A stretch of 64,000 nt of DNA from Pseudomonas purpurea (GCF_039908635.1 NZ_CP150918.1:2170001-2234000), one strand, 5' to 3'; shown: positions 8,466-17,373, counted from the stretch's first letter. A program made the numbers and translations. Notes: generated from the letters alone by a model not told the origin.

Positions 8466-9717
8466 ATGTTCAGACCTCTCTTCGTATTTATCGGCACGCG
8501 TTATACCCGTGCAAAGCGTCGCAATCATTTTGTGTCATTCATTTCCCTGACCTCGATGATCGGGCTCGCCCTTGGCGTGGTCGTGATGATCGTGGTGCTG
8601 TCGGTCATGAATGGCTTCGATCATGAGATGCGCACCCGCGTGCTGGGCATGGTGCCCCACGCGACCATCGAATCCGGTGAAGCCATCAGCGACTGGCAAA
8701 GCCTAGCCGCCAAGGTCAAGCAGAACCCGCAGGTGGTGGCCGTTGCGCCATTCACCCAGATGCAGGGGCTGTTGACCAACAACGGCCAGGTGCAGAAGGT
8801 CCTGCTCAATGCCATCGACCCGGCCCAGGAGCGGCAGGTCTCGATCATCGACAACTTCATGAAGCAGGGCAAACTGGACGACTTGTCGCCCGGCAGCTTC
8901 GGCATCGTGATCGGTGACAAGGCCGCGACCAAGCTCGGCGTGGGGATCGGCGACAAGCTGACCTTCGTGGCCCCGGAAGTCACCGTGACGCCGGCCGGCA
9001 TGTTCCCGCGCATGAAGCGCTTCACCGTGGTCGGCATTTTCCATGTCGGCGCGGGTGAACTGGACGGCTACCTGGGCGTCACCAACCTGCAGGATCTGGC
9101 GAAACTGCACCGCTGGAAGCCGGATCAGGTTCAAGGGCCTGCGGCTCAAGTTCGATGACCTGTTCCAGGCACCGCGCACTGCGTGGAACATCGCCCAGCA
9201 ACTCGGCGAAGACCACTACTACGCCCGCGACTGGACCCGCACCCACGGCAACCTGTATCAGGCGATCCGCATGGAAAAAGCCATGATCGGCCTGCTGTTG
9301 CTGCTGATCGTCGCCGTTGCTGCGTTCAACATCATTTCCACGCTGGTGATGGTGGTGAACGACAAGAAGGGCGACATCGCGATCTTGCGCACCCTTGGCG
9401 CTACGCCGGGGACCATCATGGCGATCTTCATGGTCCAGGGCACGGTGATTGGTGTCGTGGGCACGGCGATTGGCGCGGTGGTCGGGATGTTCGCCGCGCT
9501 GAATGTCAGTGCTGCGATTTCCGGTCTCGAAGGCCTGATCGGGCACAAATTCCTTAACGCCGACGTGTACTTCATCGACTACCTGCCCTCGCAATTGCAG
9601 GCCCAGGATGTGTTGATGGTCTGCGGCGCCGCGTTGGTCCTGAGTTTCCTCGCCACCCTGTATCCAGCCTGGCGTGCCGCGCGCACCCAGCCTGCGGAGG
9701 CGCTACGTTATGAGTGA
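8466..9717 (+). pseudogene. lolC: Lipoprotein-releasing ABC transporter permease LolC, interrupted by a frameshift
   Basis: Inner-membrane permease of LolCDE, which extracts outer-membrane lipoproteins and hands them to LolA. The N-terminal half (MFRPLFVFIGTRYTRAKRRN, first helix, large periplasmic domain) reads in one frame to about 9138. The second half (FDDLFQAPRTAWNI, three membrane helices, [16 protein letters not shown]) reads in the +1 frame. One extra base in AAGGGCCTGCGG near 9135-9139, where VQGLRLKF needs AAGGCCTGCGG, explains the break. Both halves are otherwise well conserved and the gene is normally essential, so I suspect a sequence error. The stop overlaps the lolD start. Confidence 0.9.
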
Positions 9718-10408
9718 GTTGGGCATGAGTAATAAAGCAATCCTGAGTTGCCGTGACCTGGGAAAATCCTACGAGGAAGGCCCGGAGTCGGTGGAAGTGT
9801 TGGCCGGTCTGCAACTCGAGTTGCATCCGGGTGAGCGGGTGGCGATTGTCGGCACTTCAGGTTCGGGCAAAAGTACCTTGCTCAACCTGCTGGGTGGTCT
9901 CGACACGCCAACCAAGGGCAGCGTCTGGCTGGCCGGTGAACAACTGTCGGCACTCAACGAAAAGGCCCGTGGCCAGTTGCGCAACCGTTCGCTGGGTTTT
10001 GTGTACCAGTTCCACCATTTGCTGCCTGAGTTCACTGCGCTGGAAAACGTCTGCATGCCGCTGCTGATTGGTCGCACCGCGATCCCGGAAGCCCGTCAGC
10101 GCGCCACCGCATTGCTGGAGCGAGTCGGTCTGGGCCATCGCCTGGAACACAAGCCGGCCGAGCTGTCCGGTGGCGAACGTCAGCGTGTGGCTATCGCCCG
10201 CGCTCTGGTCAACAAGCCAGGGCTGGTGATGCTCGACGAGCCGACCGGCAACCTCGACTCCCACACCGCCCAGGGCATTCAGGACTTGATGCTGGAACTC
10301 AGCACCTCGATGCGCACCGCGTTCCTGGTGGTGACCCACGACATGAACCTGGCCCGCCAGATGGACCGCGTCCTGCATCTGCAGGAAGGTTGCCTCACGC
10401 CTATCTGA
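9710..10408 (+). CDS. lolD: Lipoprotein-releasing ABC transporter ATPase LolD
   Basis: Cytoplasmic ATPase of LolCDE. Walker [11 protein letters not shown]-loop region [16 protein letters not shown] (typical LolD/MacB), ABC signature [15 protein letters not shown] and Walker [13 protein letters not shown] are all intact, with the switch His in VVTHD. The ATG at 9710 overlaps the lolC stop and has GGAGG nine bases upstream; an ATG at 9725 (MSNKAIL) would give the 227-residue length usual in the genus. A hairpin terminator lies directly after the gene, before the second permease gene. Confidence 0.96.
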   Translation: MSELGMSNKAILSCRDLGKSYEEGPESVEVLAGLQLELHPGERVAIVGTSGSGKSTLLNLLGGLDTPTKGSVWLAGEQLSALNEKARGQLRNRSLGFVYQFHHLLPEFTALENVCMPLLIGRTAIPEARQRATALLERVGLGHRLEHKPAELSGGERQRVAIARALVNKPGLVMLDEPTGNLDSHTAQGIQDLMLELSTSMRTAFLVVTHDMNLARQMDRVLHLQEGCLTPI

Positions 10409-10417
10409 CGGCTTGAA

Positions 10418-10455
10418 ACCCGATGCCTGAAAAGGCGTCGGGTCTTTTATTTTTA
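10418..10455 (+). terminator. Terminator between lolD and lolE
   Basis: Ten-base-pair stem ACCCGATGCC / GGCGTCGGGT (one G-T pair), loop TGAAAA, followed by CTTTTATTTTT. It begins 10 bases after the lolD stop and sits inside an otherwise contiguous lolCDE cluster. Confidence 0.85.
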
Positions 10456-10471
10456 TACGGTGCCCCAGCGA

Positions 10472-11716
10472 ATGTTCAGACCGTTATCGATCTTTATCGG
10501 CATGCGCTATACCCGCGCCAAGCGCCGCAATCGCTTTGTTTCCTTTATCTCGATGACCTCGATGATCGGCCTCGCCCTGGGCGTGCTGGCGATGATCGTG
10601 GTGTTGTCGGTGATGAACGGGTTTCAGCGCGAAATGAGCTCGCGCATCCTTGGTATGGTGCCTCACGCGACCATCGTTGGCGTCAAGCCGATTGACGATT
10701 GGCAGCCCGTGGTGGCAGCGGCCATGAAAAATCCTGAAGTGACGGCGGCCGTGCCGTTCACCGAAATGGAAGGCATGCTCTCCTACAAGGGGCTGATGCA
10801 ACCGATCCAGATCAGCGGCGTTGATCCGGCGCAGGAAGGCAAAGTCTCAATCGTCGCCCAGCACATCGTGCAGGGGCGCCTGGACGACCTGAAACCGGGT
10901 GAGTTCGGCGTGGTGATCGGCGAGATCACGGCGCGACGCTTCCGCTTGAATGTGGGCGACAAACTCACCCTCATCGTGCCGGAAGTCAGCACCGCGCCGG
11001 GCGGTATTACGCCGCGGATGCAGCGCTTGAACGTGGTCGCTGTGTTCAAGGTCGGTGCTGAGCTTGATGGCTCCATGGCCCTGATTCACGTCGGCGACGC
11101 GGCGGAGATGCAGCACTGGGAGCCGAACCAGGTGCAAAGCGTGCGTCTGGCAGTGAAGGACCTTTACGCCGCGCCAAAGGTGTCGAACGACATCGCCACC
11201 GGCCTCGGTGCCGACTTCAAGGCCGACGACTGGACCCATACCCAGGGCAGTCTGTTCAGCGCGATGAAGATGGAGAAAACCATGATCGGCCTGTTGCTGC
11301 TGATGATCGTGGCAGTGGCCGCGTTCAACATCATCGCGACCCTGATCATGGTGGTGAACGACAAGGGCGCGGACATCGCGATCCTGCGCACTATCGGCGC
11401 CTCGCCTCGGGAGATCATGGCGATCTTCATGGTCCAGGGCACGGTGATCGGCATCGTCGGCACGCTGATCGGCGGCATCCTTGGCGTGATTGCGGCGCTC
11501 AACGTGAGTGAGCTGGTGGGGTGGCTGGAGCGCGTCAGCGGGCAACATATCTTCAGTTCCGACGTGTACTTCGTCAGCAACTTGCCGTCCGAACTGCAAA
11601 GCGGTGACGTGCTGTTGATCTGTTCGGCAGGGTTTGTCCTGAGTTTCCTGGCCACTGTTTACCCGGCCTGGCGTGCCGCGAAGATAGAGCCGGCGCACGC
11701 GTTGCGCTACTCCTGA
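10472..11716 (+). CDS. lolE: Lipoprotein-releasing ABC transporter permease LolE
   Basis: Second permease of the Lol complex, 414 residues. It is a clear paralogue of the upstream lolC product: both start MFRPL.FIG.RYTRAKRRN, share SMIGLALGV..MIVVLSVMNGF and end in AWRAA. One N-terminal helix is followed by a ~200-residue periplasmic domain and three C-terminal helices (KTMIGLLLLMIVAVAAFNII onward). The ATG at 10472 matches the paralogue; a GTG four codons upstream is possible. It is separated from lolD by a terminator, so it may have its own promoter or depend on read-through. Confidence 0.93.
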   Translation: MFRPLSIFIGMRYTRAKRRNRFVSFISMTSMIGLALGVLAMIVVLSVMNGFQREMSSRILGMVPHATIVGVKPIDDWQPVVAAAMKNPEVTAAVPFTEMEGMLSYKGLMQPIQISGVDPAQEGKVSIVAQHIVQGRLDDLKPGEFGVVIGEITARRFRLNVGDKLTLIVPEVSTAPGGITPRMQRLNVVAVFKVGAELDGSMALIHVGDAAEMQHWEPNQVQSVRLAVKDLYAAPKVSNDIATGLGADFKADDWTHTQGSLFSAMKMEKTMIGLLLLMIVAVAAFNIIATLIMVVNDKGADIAILRTIGASPREIMAIFMVQGTVIGIVGTLIGGILGVIAALNVSELVGWLERVSGQHIFSSDVYFVSNLPSELQSGDVLLICSAGFVLSFLATVYPAWRAAKIEPAHALRYS

Positions 11717-11740
11717 CAGACGCCCGTACTTGGCGATATG

Positions 11741-11774
11741 AAAAAGGACTTGTTGAAAACAAGTCCTTTTTTTT
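11741..11774 (+). terminator. Terminator after lolE
   Basis: A long A-U-rich stem AAAAAGGACTTGTT / AACAAGTCCTTTTT with a GAA loop, running into a T8 tract; ends the lol cluster. Confidence 0.92.
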
Positions 11775-11812
11775 GAGTGCCAGAAAGTAATGAAGGGGTG
11801 TTTGATCGTGGG

Positions 11813-12259
11813 TTACTGGCTGTAAAAAACATCGATGGCTGCAGTGCCGCTGAATGACAGCTTTTCGAGGTTGCTGGCAATAAATGCGCAGGTGGCTTTA
11901 AAGCGCTTTCTTTTCCGATCCCAGGTCAGTGTGAGTTGGCCGCTTGCTGCAGAGAACGCCATCCACTCTTTTCCCGGCGGAGCCTCTCTGTGGCGCTCTT
12001 GATAGACGAAAGCTTTGACCGTTGGCCCGGGGATCTGGTGTGTGCCGCTTTCGATGTTGGGAATAAGGCTGATGTAGAACTGTCGGGAATGGGGGGGCTG
12101 CGTGTTGTGTTGAGTGGCGGTCAGCAGCAGCTCTTTGCCGACATTCAAAAAGAGGCGCGGTCGGTCATCGGCGAATGTGCCGCGTGCACCAAGATGGGCG
12201 GTGAACACATCATCATCCACGGCAAATACCGCAGGGTTAAGCAGAACATTATCATCCAT
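11813..12259 (-). CDS. Hypothetical protein, lineage-specific
   Basis: 148 residues, not recognised. It has no signal peptide or membrane helix and is rich in beta-type segments, ending in EKLSFSGTAAIDVFYSQ. The start region reads MDDNVLLNPAVFAVDDD. The upstream 210 bp (12260-12468) is markedly AT-rich compared with its neighbours (for example GGTATATTTAAAATTAG near 12350), which suggests an acquired gene between two core blocks. No partner is evident: the neighbours are lolE (convergent) and a copper sensor kinase gene. That it is a real gene rests on length, reading-frame integrity and its AT-rich promoter region. Confidence 0.6.
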   Translation of the reverse strand: MDDNVLLNPAVFAVDDDVFTAHLGARGTFADDRPRLFLNVGKELLLTATQHNTQPPHSRQFYISLIPNIESGTHQIPGPTVKAFVYQERHREAPPGKEWMAFSAASGQLTLTWDRKRKRFKATCAFIASNLEKLSFSGTAAIDVFYSQ

Positions 12260-12468
12260 GATAATTACCCATTTAGTGTGTGAAGGAGTTTTGGACGTTA
12301 TCAGGGATCGGGCGAGGGTGGTTTTATTTCAAGAGGGAAAGTTGTAATGGTATATTTAAAATTAGTTGATGGGCTATGTGTAAGTTACGATGTTTATCAA
12401 TGTTGCAGGCAATCTGTTCTTATGTATATTGATGTTGTCGGTTTCTGTTCTTTCGGTAAGTAAGAGGT

Positions 12469-13830
12469 TTACGCTGTTATCGGCAGCTCGATCACAAATC
12501 GTGTCCACGTCGGGCCCGACTCGCAGCGAATTTGCCCGCCATGGGCGCGGATGATCGACTGGGTAATGGCGAGGCCCAGCCCGGCATGTTCGCTGCTGCC
12601 TTCGCGGCGTGCCGGATCGGCCCGGTAGAATCGGTCGAACAAGCGCGGTAGCAACGCCTGATCAATCCCTTCGCCGGTGTTTTCTATCGCCAGGCTCACA
12701 CGACTTTCCTGATCGACAATCTGCACGCGGACTTCGCCATCAGGCGGGGTAAATCGAAGGGCGTTATCCAGCAGGTTGGAGAGGGCGCGGCGCAACATGC
12801 TGCGGTCGCCGCTGAGGCGGGCGCTGCCTTCCCGAGCCAGTTTGACCTGAACGTCTTCAGCCAGTGGGGCGAAAAACTCCAGCAGCAGATCCGCCTCGTC
12901 CGCCAGGTTCAAAGGTTCGCGTTTAGGGGCCAGTAATCCATGGTCGGCCTTGGCCAGATAGAGCATGTCGTTCACCAACTGCGCCATCCATTGCAGTTCC
13001 TCCAGGTTGCTGTGCAGTGCCTCGCGGTAGTCTTCCAGGTCTCGTGGGCGGGTGAGGGTGACTTGGGTGTGGGTCAGCAGGTTCGACAGCGGGGTGCGCA
13101 GTTCGTGGGCGATGTCGGCGGAAAAAGCTGAAAGCCGTTGAAACGAATCGTCCAGGCGTCCGAGCATAGCGTTGAAGGTGTGGGCCAGTTCAGTGAGCTC
13201 GGCGGGCATTTGATCTTCAGGCAAGCGCTGCGTCAGGGAGTTGGCAGACACCCCGGCGGCGACCTCGCTCATGCGCCGCAGCGGCCGCAAACCGCTGCGC
13301 GCCGCCCACGCCCCGAGTAGCGCGGTGGCCAATGCCGACAAGCCGACCGTCAACCAGATCAAATGCTGCATGCGCTGTAAAAAGTGCTGATGGTGAGTGA
13401 TGTCGAGCATCAGCACCAACTGCGTGGAATCGCTTTTTGCGGGCTCAAGCCTGGCGCTGTAAACCCGATACGCGATGCCTGCGCTCTGCACGCTGTAGAG
13501 GCCGGGCAGGGTGGGCAAGTCGGCGGGCAGGTTCGCAGCACTGTCGAACCAGATACGACCGTCGGCGCCGCGTACCCGCAATGCCAAATCCGTTTGATGA
13601 TTCATTTCATCCTGCAACCGCGCTTTGCGTTCAGCGAATAACTGCGGGTTGTCGGCCCCGGCCAATGCGCTGCGCAGTGCGATCAGCTTGCTCTCGAGCA
13701 ATTGCTGGTCGAGCTCGATGAAGTGCGCTTCGCTGGCGCGACTGAACAGCACCCCGGCGAACAAAGAAACCACCGCCGTGCAGGCGGCGAACAGCAACGC
13801 CAGACGGCTGCCCAGGGACATTCGGCGCAT
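12469..13830 (-). CDS. Heavy-metal (copper) sensor histidine kinase, CusS/CopS type
   Basis: 453-residue inner-membrane kinase. Helix 1 (residues ~8-30), a periplasmic sensor domain (~31-160) and helix 2 (~162-182) come first. Then a HAMP segment, the phosphoacceptor box SADIAHELRTPLSNLL, the N box LLDNALRF, and ATPase boxes in GEGIDQALLPRLFDRFYR and GLGLAITQSIIRAHGG. It overlaps the response regulator gene by one base (stop/start at 13830), so the pair is one operon. The nearby cupredoxin gene and the paired regulator suggest copper, possibly with silver or zinc, as signal. Confidence 0.92.
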   Translation of the reverse strand: MRRMSLGSRLALLFAACTAVVSLFAGVLFSRASEAHFIELDQQLLESKLIALRSALAGADNPQLFAERKARLQDEMNHQTDLALRVRGADGRIWFDSAANLPADLPTLPGLYSVQSAGIAYRVYSARLEPAKSDSTQLVLMLDITHHQHFLQRMQHLIWLTVGLSALATALLGAWAARSGLRPLRRMSEVAAGVSANSLTQRLPEDQMPAELTELAHTFNAMLGRLDDSFQRLSAFSADIAHELRTPLSNLLTHTQVTLTRPRDLEDYREALHSNLEELQWMAQLVNDMLYLAKADHGLLAPKREPLNLADEADLLLEFFAPLAEDVQVKLAREGSARLSGDRSMLRRALSNLLDNALRFTPPDGEVRVQIVDQESRVSLAIENTGEGIDQALLPRLFDRFYRADPARREGSSEHAGLGLAITQSIIRAHGGQIRCESGPTWTRFVIELPITA

Positions 13831-14516
13831 CAGGCGGCACGCTCTTCGAGCACGTAACCCATGCCGCGCACGGTGTGAATCAGCTTGTTCGGGAAGTCAT
13901 CGTCGATCTTCAGCCGCAAACGGCGGATCGCCACTTCAATGACATTGGTGTCGCTGTCGAAATTCATGTCCCAGACTTGCGATGCGATCAGCGATTTGGG
14001 CAACACTTCGCCTTGGCGGCGCAGGAGCATTTCCAGCAACGCAAACTCCTTGGCGGTCAGGTCGATGCGCTGGCCGCCACGCTCGACCCGGCGGCGGATC
14101 AGGTCCAGGCGCAAATCGGCCAGTTGCAGGCTGGTCTCCTGCGGTGTCGCACTGCCGCGCCGTAACAGGCTGCGCACGCGGGCGAGGAGTTCGGAGAAGG
14201 CGAAAGGTTTGACCAGGTAATCGTCGGCGCCCAGTTCCAGGCCGTGGACCCGGTCTTCAACGGCATCGCGGGCCGTGAGAAACAGCACCGGGATATCCAG
14301 GCCGGCGCCACGCACGGCTTGCAGGATCTGCCAGCCGTCACGGCCGGGGAGCATGACGTCGAGAATCAACAGCGCATAATCACCCGTCAGCGCCAGATGC
14401 TGGCCGGTGCTGCCGTCGGCCACCAACTCGGCATTGAAGCCGGCCTCGGTCAGGCCCTGGCGCAAATAGTGGCCGGTTTTCGGTTGGTCTTCGACGATCA
14501 GCAGTTTCATGGGCAA
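13830..14516 (-). CDS. Heavy-metal response regulator, CusR/CopR type (OmpR family)
   Basis: 228 residues. The receiver domain has [13 protein letters not shown] (acidic pair E-D), phosphoacceptor Asp in [15 protein letters not shown] and Lys in [17 protein letters not shown] winged helix follows: [32 protein letters not shown] and [13 protein letters not shown] recognition helix (here [14 protein letters not shown]). [17 protein letters not shown] and [12 protein letters not shown] are highly typical of heavy-metal regulators. It is divergent from a cupredoxin gene, with a perfect palindrome between them that is the likely binding site. Confidence 0.94.
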   Translation of the reverse strand: MPMKLLIVEDQPKTGHYLRQGLTEAGFNAELVADGSTGQHLALTGDYALLILDVMLPGRDGWQILQAVRGAGLDIPVLFLTARDAVEDRVHGLELGADDYLVKPFAFSELLARVRSLLRRGSATPQETSLQLADLRLDLIRRRVERGGQRIDLTAKEFALLEMLLRRQGEVLPKSLIASQVWDMNFDSDTNVIEVAIRRLRLKIDDDFPNKLIHTVRGMGYVLEERAA

Positions 14517-14573
14517 CTCGAGGTGAGTGGAACAGATGCGTTATACCGTGGCGGGTGGCCATGCGGCTCAACC

Positions 14574-14587
14574 TTACAAAGTTGTAA
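14574..14587. promoter_or_regulatory. Probable metal-regulator operator (TTACAA-AG-TTGTAA)
   Basis: A perfect inverted repeat TTACAA-AG-TTGTAA lies in the 149-bp gap between the divergent response regulator and cupredoxin genes. Its geometry (6-bp arms, 2-bp centre, ACAAnnTTGT core) matches the CusR/CopR/PcoR operator type known in Enterobacteriaceae and pseudomonads. Binding is inferred. Confidence 0.7.
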
Positions 14588-14665
14588 TCTGGCCGTCAGC
14601 TCGTTGGCAGCGGCGCGACACTAGAGTTTCCCACAGGCTGAACCTCATCTTGTTGGAGTGTGATC

Positions 14666-15220
14666 ATGTTTTTGCGTAATCGACTGGTACTTGCAGGTTG
14701 TTTGTTGGCGCTGAACTTTCCCGTGTGGGCGTCCCCTGCGCAGACCTACGCTTTCGGTCAACCCGCGCCGGCGGCCAAGGCGACGCGCACGGTCGAGATT
14801 GTGATGGGCGATATGTCGTTCACGCCCAAGGCACTGGAGATCAAGGCTGGCGAGACCGTGCGTTTTGTCCTGATCAATAAAGGCCAGTTGCTGCATGAGT
14901 TCAACCTGGGTGACGCGAAAATGCACGCCGAACACCAGCAAGAGATGCTCAAGATGCAAGAGAGCGGCATGCTGACGCCGACCGGCATGAGAACCGCCGC
15001 AGCGCCGATGGATCATGCGGCGATGGGCCACGGCTCGATGGCGGGCATGGACCACGGCGCCAGCATGAAGCACGATGACCCGAACAGCGTATTGGTGGAG
15101 CCGGGTAAAACCGCCGAACTGACCTGGACCTTCAAGCAGGCCAGCAACCTGGAGTTTGCCTGCAACATCCCGGGTCACTATCAGGCGGGGATGGTCGGCA
15201 AATTGACTGTCAGTCAGTAA
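14666..15220 (+). CDS. Periplasmic cupredoxin (copper-resistance associated)
   Basis: 184 residues with a Sec signal peptide (MFLRNRLVLAGCLLALNFPVWA). The domain is plastocyanin-like: VRFVLINKGQLLHEFNLGD supplies the first His ligand, and the C-terminal EFACNIPGHYQAGMVGKLTV gives Cys, His and Met ligands. Between these lies a Met/His-rich insertion (MDHAAMGHGSMAGMDHGASMKHDD) likely to bind extra Cu(I). The ATG is preceded by GGAG at seven bases. It is the probable target of the divergent copper two-component system through the palindrome at 14574. A role in periplasmic copper buffering is inferred. Confidence 0.9.
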   Translation: MFLRNRLVLAGCLLALNFPVWASPAQTYAFGQPAPAAKATRTVEIVMGDMSFTPKALEIKAGETVRFVLINKGQLLHEFNLGDAKMHAEHQQEMLKMQESGMLTPTGMRTAAAPMDHAAMGHGSMAGMDHGASMKHDDPNSVLVEPGKTAELTWTFKQASNLEFACNIPGHYQAGMVGKLTVSQ

Positions 15221-15281
15221 GCACTCAAAGGCTGGGACAAAGGCTGATAGAATCCGCTGATTCTTCAGTCAGGTTTCCGCC

Positions 15282-16112
15282 ATGCATCCCGCAGCCGAAC
15301 ATTCGCCGCTGGGCAAATCCAGCGAATACATCGCCACGTACACGCCTTCCTTGCTGTTCCCGATTCCGCGCACCGCGAAATGGGCCGAATTGGGCCTGAC
15401 GGCCGACACGCTGCCCTATACGGGCGTGGACTTCTGGAACTGCTTCGAACTGTCCTGGTTGCTGCCGTCGGGCAAGCCAGTGGTGGCTATCGGTGAGTTC
15501 AGCATTCCGGCAGATTCGCCGAATATCATCGAATCGAAGTCGTTCAAGCTGTACCTGAACTCGCTGAACCAGACGCCGTTTGCCGACACCCAGACCCTGG
15601 AAGCCACACTGGTGAAAGACCTGTCGGCCGCTGCGGGCAAACCGGTGGGCGTGCGTATTCGCAGTTTGAGCGAGGTGCAGGCCGAAGGTGTGGTGGCGTT
15701 GCCCGGCGTGTGTATTGATGACCTGGACATCAGCGTCAGCAACTACGAGCATCCGCGCCCGGAACTGCTGCGTTGCGACGACTCGCGAATCGTTGAAGAA
15801 AGCGTGCACAGTCATTTGCTCAAATCCAACTGCCCGGTCACCAGCCAGCCGGATTGGGGCAGTGTCGCGGTCGAGTACCGTGGCGCGGCGCTGGATCATG
15901 CCAGCCTGCTGGCGTATCTGGTGAGCTTCCGTCAGCACTCCGATTTCCATGAGCAGTGCGTAGAGCGGATCTTCCTCGACCTGCAACGTTTGCTGAAACC
16001 GGAAAAACTGACGGTGTATGCGCGTTACGTGCGCCGTGGCGGGCTGGACATCAACCCGTATCGCAGCACCGAAACGGTGCAACTGCCGAACCACCGGTTG
16101 GTGCGCCAGTAA
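15282..16112 (+). CDS. queF: NADPH-dependent 7-cyano-7-deazaguanine (preQ0) reductase
   Basis: Reduces the nitrile preQ0 to preQ1 in the queuosine tRNA-modification pathway. At 276 residues this is the long, bimodular QueF. The motif [17 protein letters not shown] lies in the N-terminal half. The catalytic module has [17 protein letters not shown], with the nitrile-attacking Cys and the following Asp, and the substrate-binding segment [10 protein letters not shown]. The ATG at 15282 follows CAGGTTTCCGCC. The conserved Pseudomonas neighbourhood (cupredoxin upstream, DUF4404 gene downstream) is kept. Confidence 0.97.
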   Translation: MHPAAEHSPLGKSSEYIATYTPSLLFPIPRTAKWAELGLTADTLPYTGVDFWNCFELSWLLPSGKPVVAIGEFSIPADSPNIIESKSFKLYLNSLNQTPFADTQTLEATLVKDLSAAAGKPVGVRIRSLSEVQAEGVVALPGVCIDDLDISVSNYEHPRPELLRCDDSRIVEESVHSHLLKSNCPVTSQPDWGSVAVEYRGAALDHASLLAYLVSFRQHSDFHEQCVERIFLDLQRLLKPEKLTVYARYVRRGGLDINPYRSTETVQLPNHRLVRQ

Positions 16113-16150
16113 ATCTCTAATGTGGGATCGTATTTCAGGCTGAAAAAACG

Positions 16151-16178
16151 AAAAAGCCCCGCTAGCAGGGCTTTTTTG
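16151..16178. terminator. Bidirectional terminator between queF and the DUF4404 gene
   Basis: Stem AAAAAGCCC / GGGCTTTTTT around CGCTAGCA in the 76-bp gap between convergent genes; A and T tracts on both sides serve both directions. Confidence 0.88.
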
Positions 16179-16188
16179 CATTTTGGGG

Positions 16189-16452
16189 TCAGATCCCGAT
16201 GTTGCCCAGGGTCTGAACAATGTTGCGCAATGTGCCGGCCAGGGCCGGGTGTTCCACTTCAAAGCGCTCTACGGCCAGGTTCACACCGTCGGCGAGGCTG
16301 GTGTTCTGGGTCGCGGTTTCCAGTTTGATTTGCGCGTCGATCTTTTGCATCAGTTCTTGCAGGTGATCACGTTCTTCCTGCGAGAGCGGTGGGTTCTGCT
16401 CCAGTTGCTCGCGCAGGGTGTTGAGCTGTTCTTGCAGTTCGCGGGCAGGCAT
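16189..16452 (-). CDS. DUF4404 family protein
   Basis: 87 residues, almost wholly helical: MPARELQEQLNTLREQLEQN starts a heptad-rich coiled coil continuing through LQELMQKIDAQIKLE. A short C-terminal amphipathic segment (PALAGTLRNIVQTLGNIGI) ends the protein. This matches the small DUF4404 family of pseudomonads, whose function is unknown. The chosen ATG has AAGGAAG nine bases upstream; an upstream in-frame start at 16485 is less likely. It shares its strand with the HAD gene, 109 bp away. Confidence 0.85.
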   Translation of the reverse strand: MPARELQEQLNTLREQLEQNPPLSQEERDHLQELMQKIDAQIKLETATQNTSLADGVNLAVERFEVEHPALAGTLRNIVQTLGNIGI

Positions 16453-16561
16453 GGCGTTCTTCCTTTTATCAAGAGGCACTGGCATAGACCGCAGCGGTGC
16501 ACCAAAGGTCTACGACTGGTCTTTAGATTAATCCACTCTCGGGCACTGTGCATGATCTCGA

Positions 16562-17182
16562 TCAGGGCTTTTCGCCCTTGCGCCGTCGCAGGTCGATATC
16601 GGCCAGGCACGTCGTCAATTCGCCCAGGTGATCGATCACTGAGTGCACGCCAAGGCTGAACAGTTGCAGGGTTGCCTTGCCGCGTTTGTGTTCCCGTTCT
16701 TGTTGGCTCAGGGCCAGCCACTCGGCGGGGGGCAGCCCACACAGTGAGCCGCAAGACGCCAGGCCAATGGTCCAGAGCCCGGCGTTGAGGCCCGATTGCA
16801 GCAGTCGCGGTTCGCCGCTGACCAGCACGCAACCGTCCAGGCGATTGACCTTCAGTGCCATCAACGCCTGCCAGCAAGCATGGGGTGAGGGCCAGTGCTC
16901 GGTGCCAAGTGAGGTGGGCGCGGCGGTGATCCAGCCTGGCAATGACGCCGCCAGCGCCTGGCTTTGCGCGTGGGGCAACTCGTCCAGCCAGGCGCAGGGA
17001 ATGTCCTGATGCCGTAACTGATGGAGGGCCTCAAGAGCGCCCGGTGTGAGGTGGGCGTGTTCAGCGGATTCGTGACTGTTGTGGCGGGTGCGAGCGCCGA
17101 AATCCACCAGGCAGCCACTCAGGCCGAAGAGCACGGCGGTCGGTGCGGGCATAGTGTCGTGTAGCGCTTGGGCCTGGGGCAT
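16562..17182 (-). CDS. HAD-superfamily protein of the phosphonatase (PhnX-like) branch, probable pseudoenzyme
   Basis: 206 residues, resembling phosphonoacetaldehyde hydrolase relatives such as the P. aeruginosa neighbour of the mlaA gene. In active HADs motif I is DxD/A with Asp as nucleophile; here the segment is AVLFGLSGCLVDFG, so the nucleophile is Gly20 and the +2 residue Ser22. Motif IV, normally GDT/EDxxxD, reads VSGEPRLLQSGLNAG, so the Mg-binding Asp is also gone. The fold-defining segments are otherwise kept. The ATG at 17182 follows AGGGA at seven bases; the longer frame would start with a TTG. Catalysis is unlikely; a binding or regulatory role is inferred. It is divergent from mlaA. 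Confidence 0.8.
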   Translation of the reverse strand: MPQAQALHDTMPAPTAVLFGLSGCLVDFGARTRHNSHESAEHAHLTPGALEALHQLRHQDIPCAWLDELPHAQSQALAASLPGWITAAPTSLGTEHWPSPHACWQALMALKVNRLDGCVLVSGEPRLLQSGLNAGLWTIGLASCGSLCGLPPAEWLALSQQEREHKRGKATLQLFSLGVHSVIDHLGELTTCLADIDLRRRKGEKP

Positions 17183-17373
17183 TTCAACGTCCCTGAAATA
17201 GTCCAAGAGACTAGGGCTTGCTGATGACAGTTGAGTGAACCGCTTCGTTTGCGGCTGATTTGTCGTAGGGCGTTTCCGGGGATGCTGCCTAAAATTGCTT
17301 ATCCGTCTTATACTAGCGGTCTAATCGCCCGGGCCCCGAAGCCCGTGCCAGTACAACCCAAGGAGTTTGTGCA

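Noticed and set aside
9130..9145. Programmed ribosomal frameshifting in lolC (and the two similar sites)
   Set aside because: No slippery heptamer of the usual kind, and such control is not known for these families; the shared AGGCCTG context favours sequence error.
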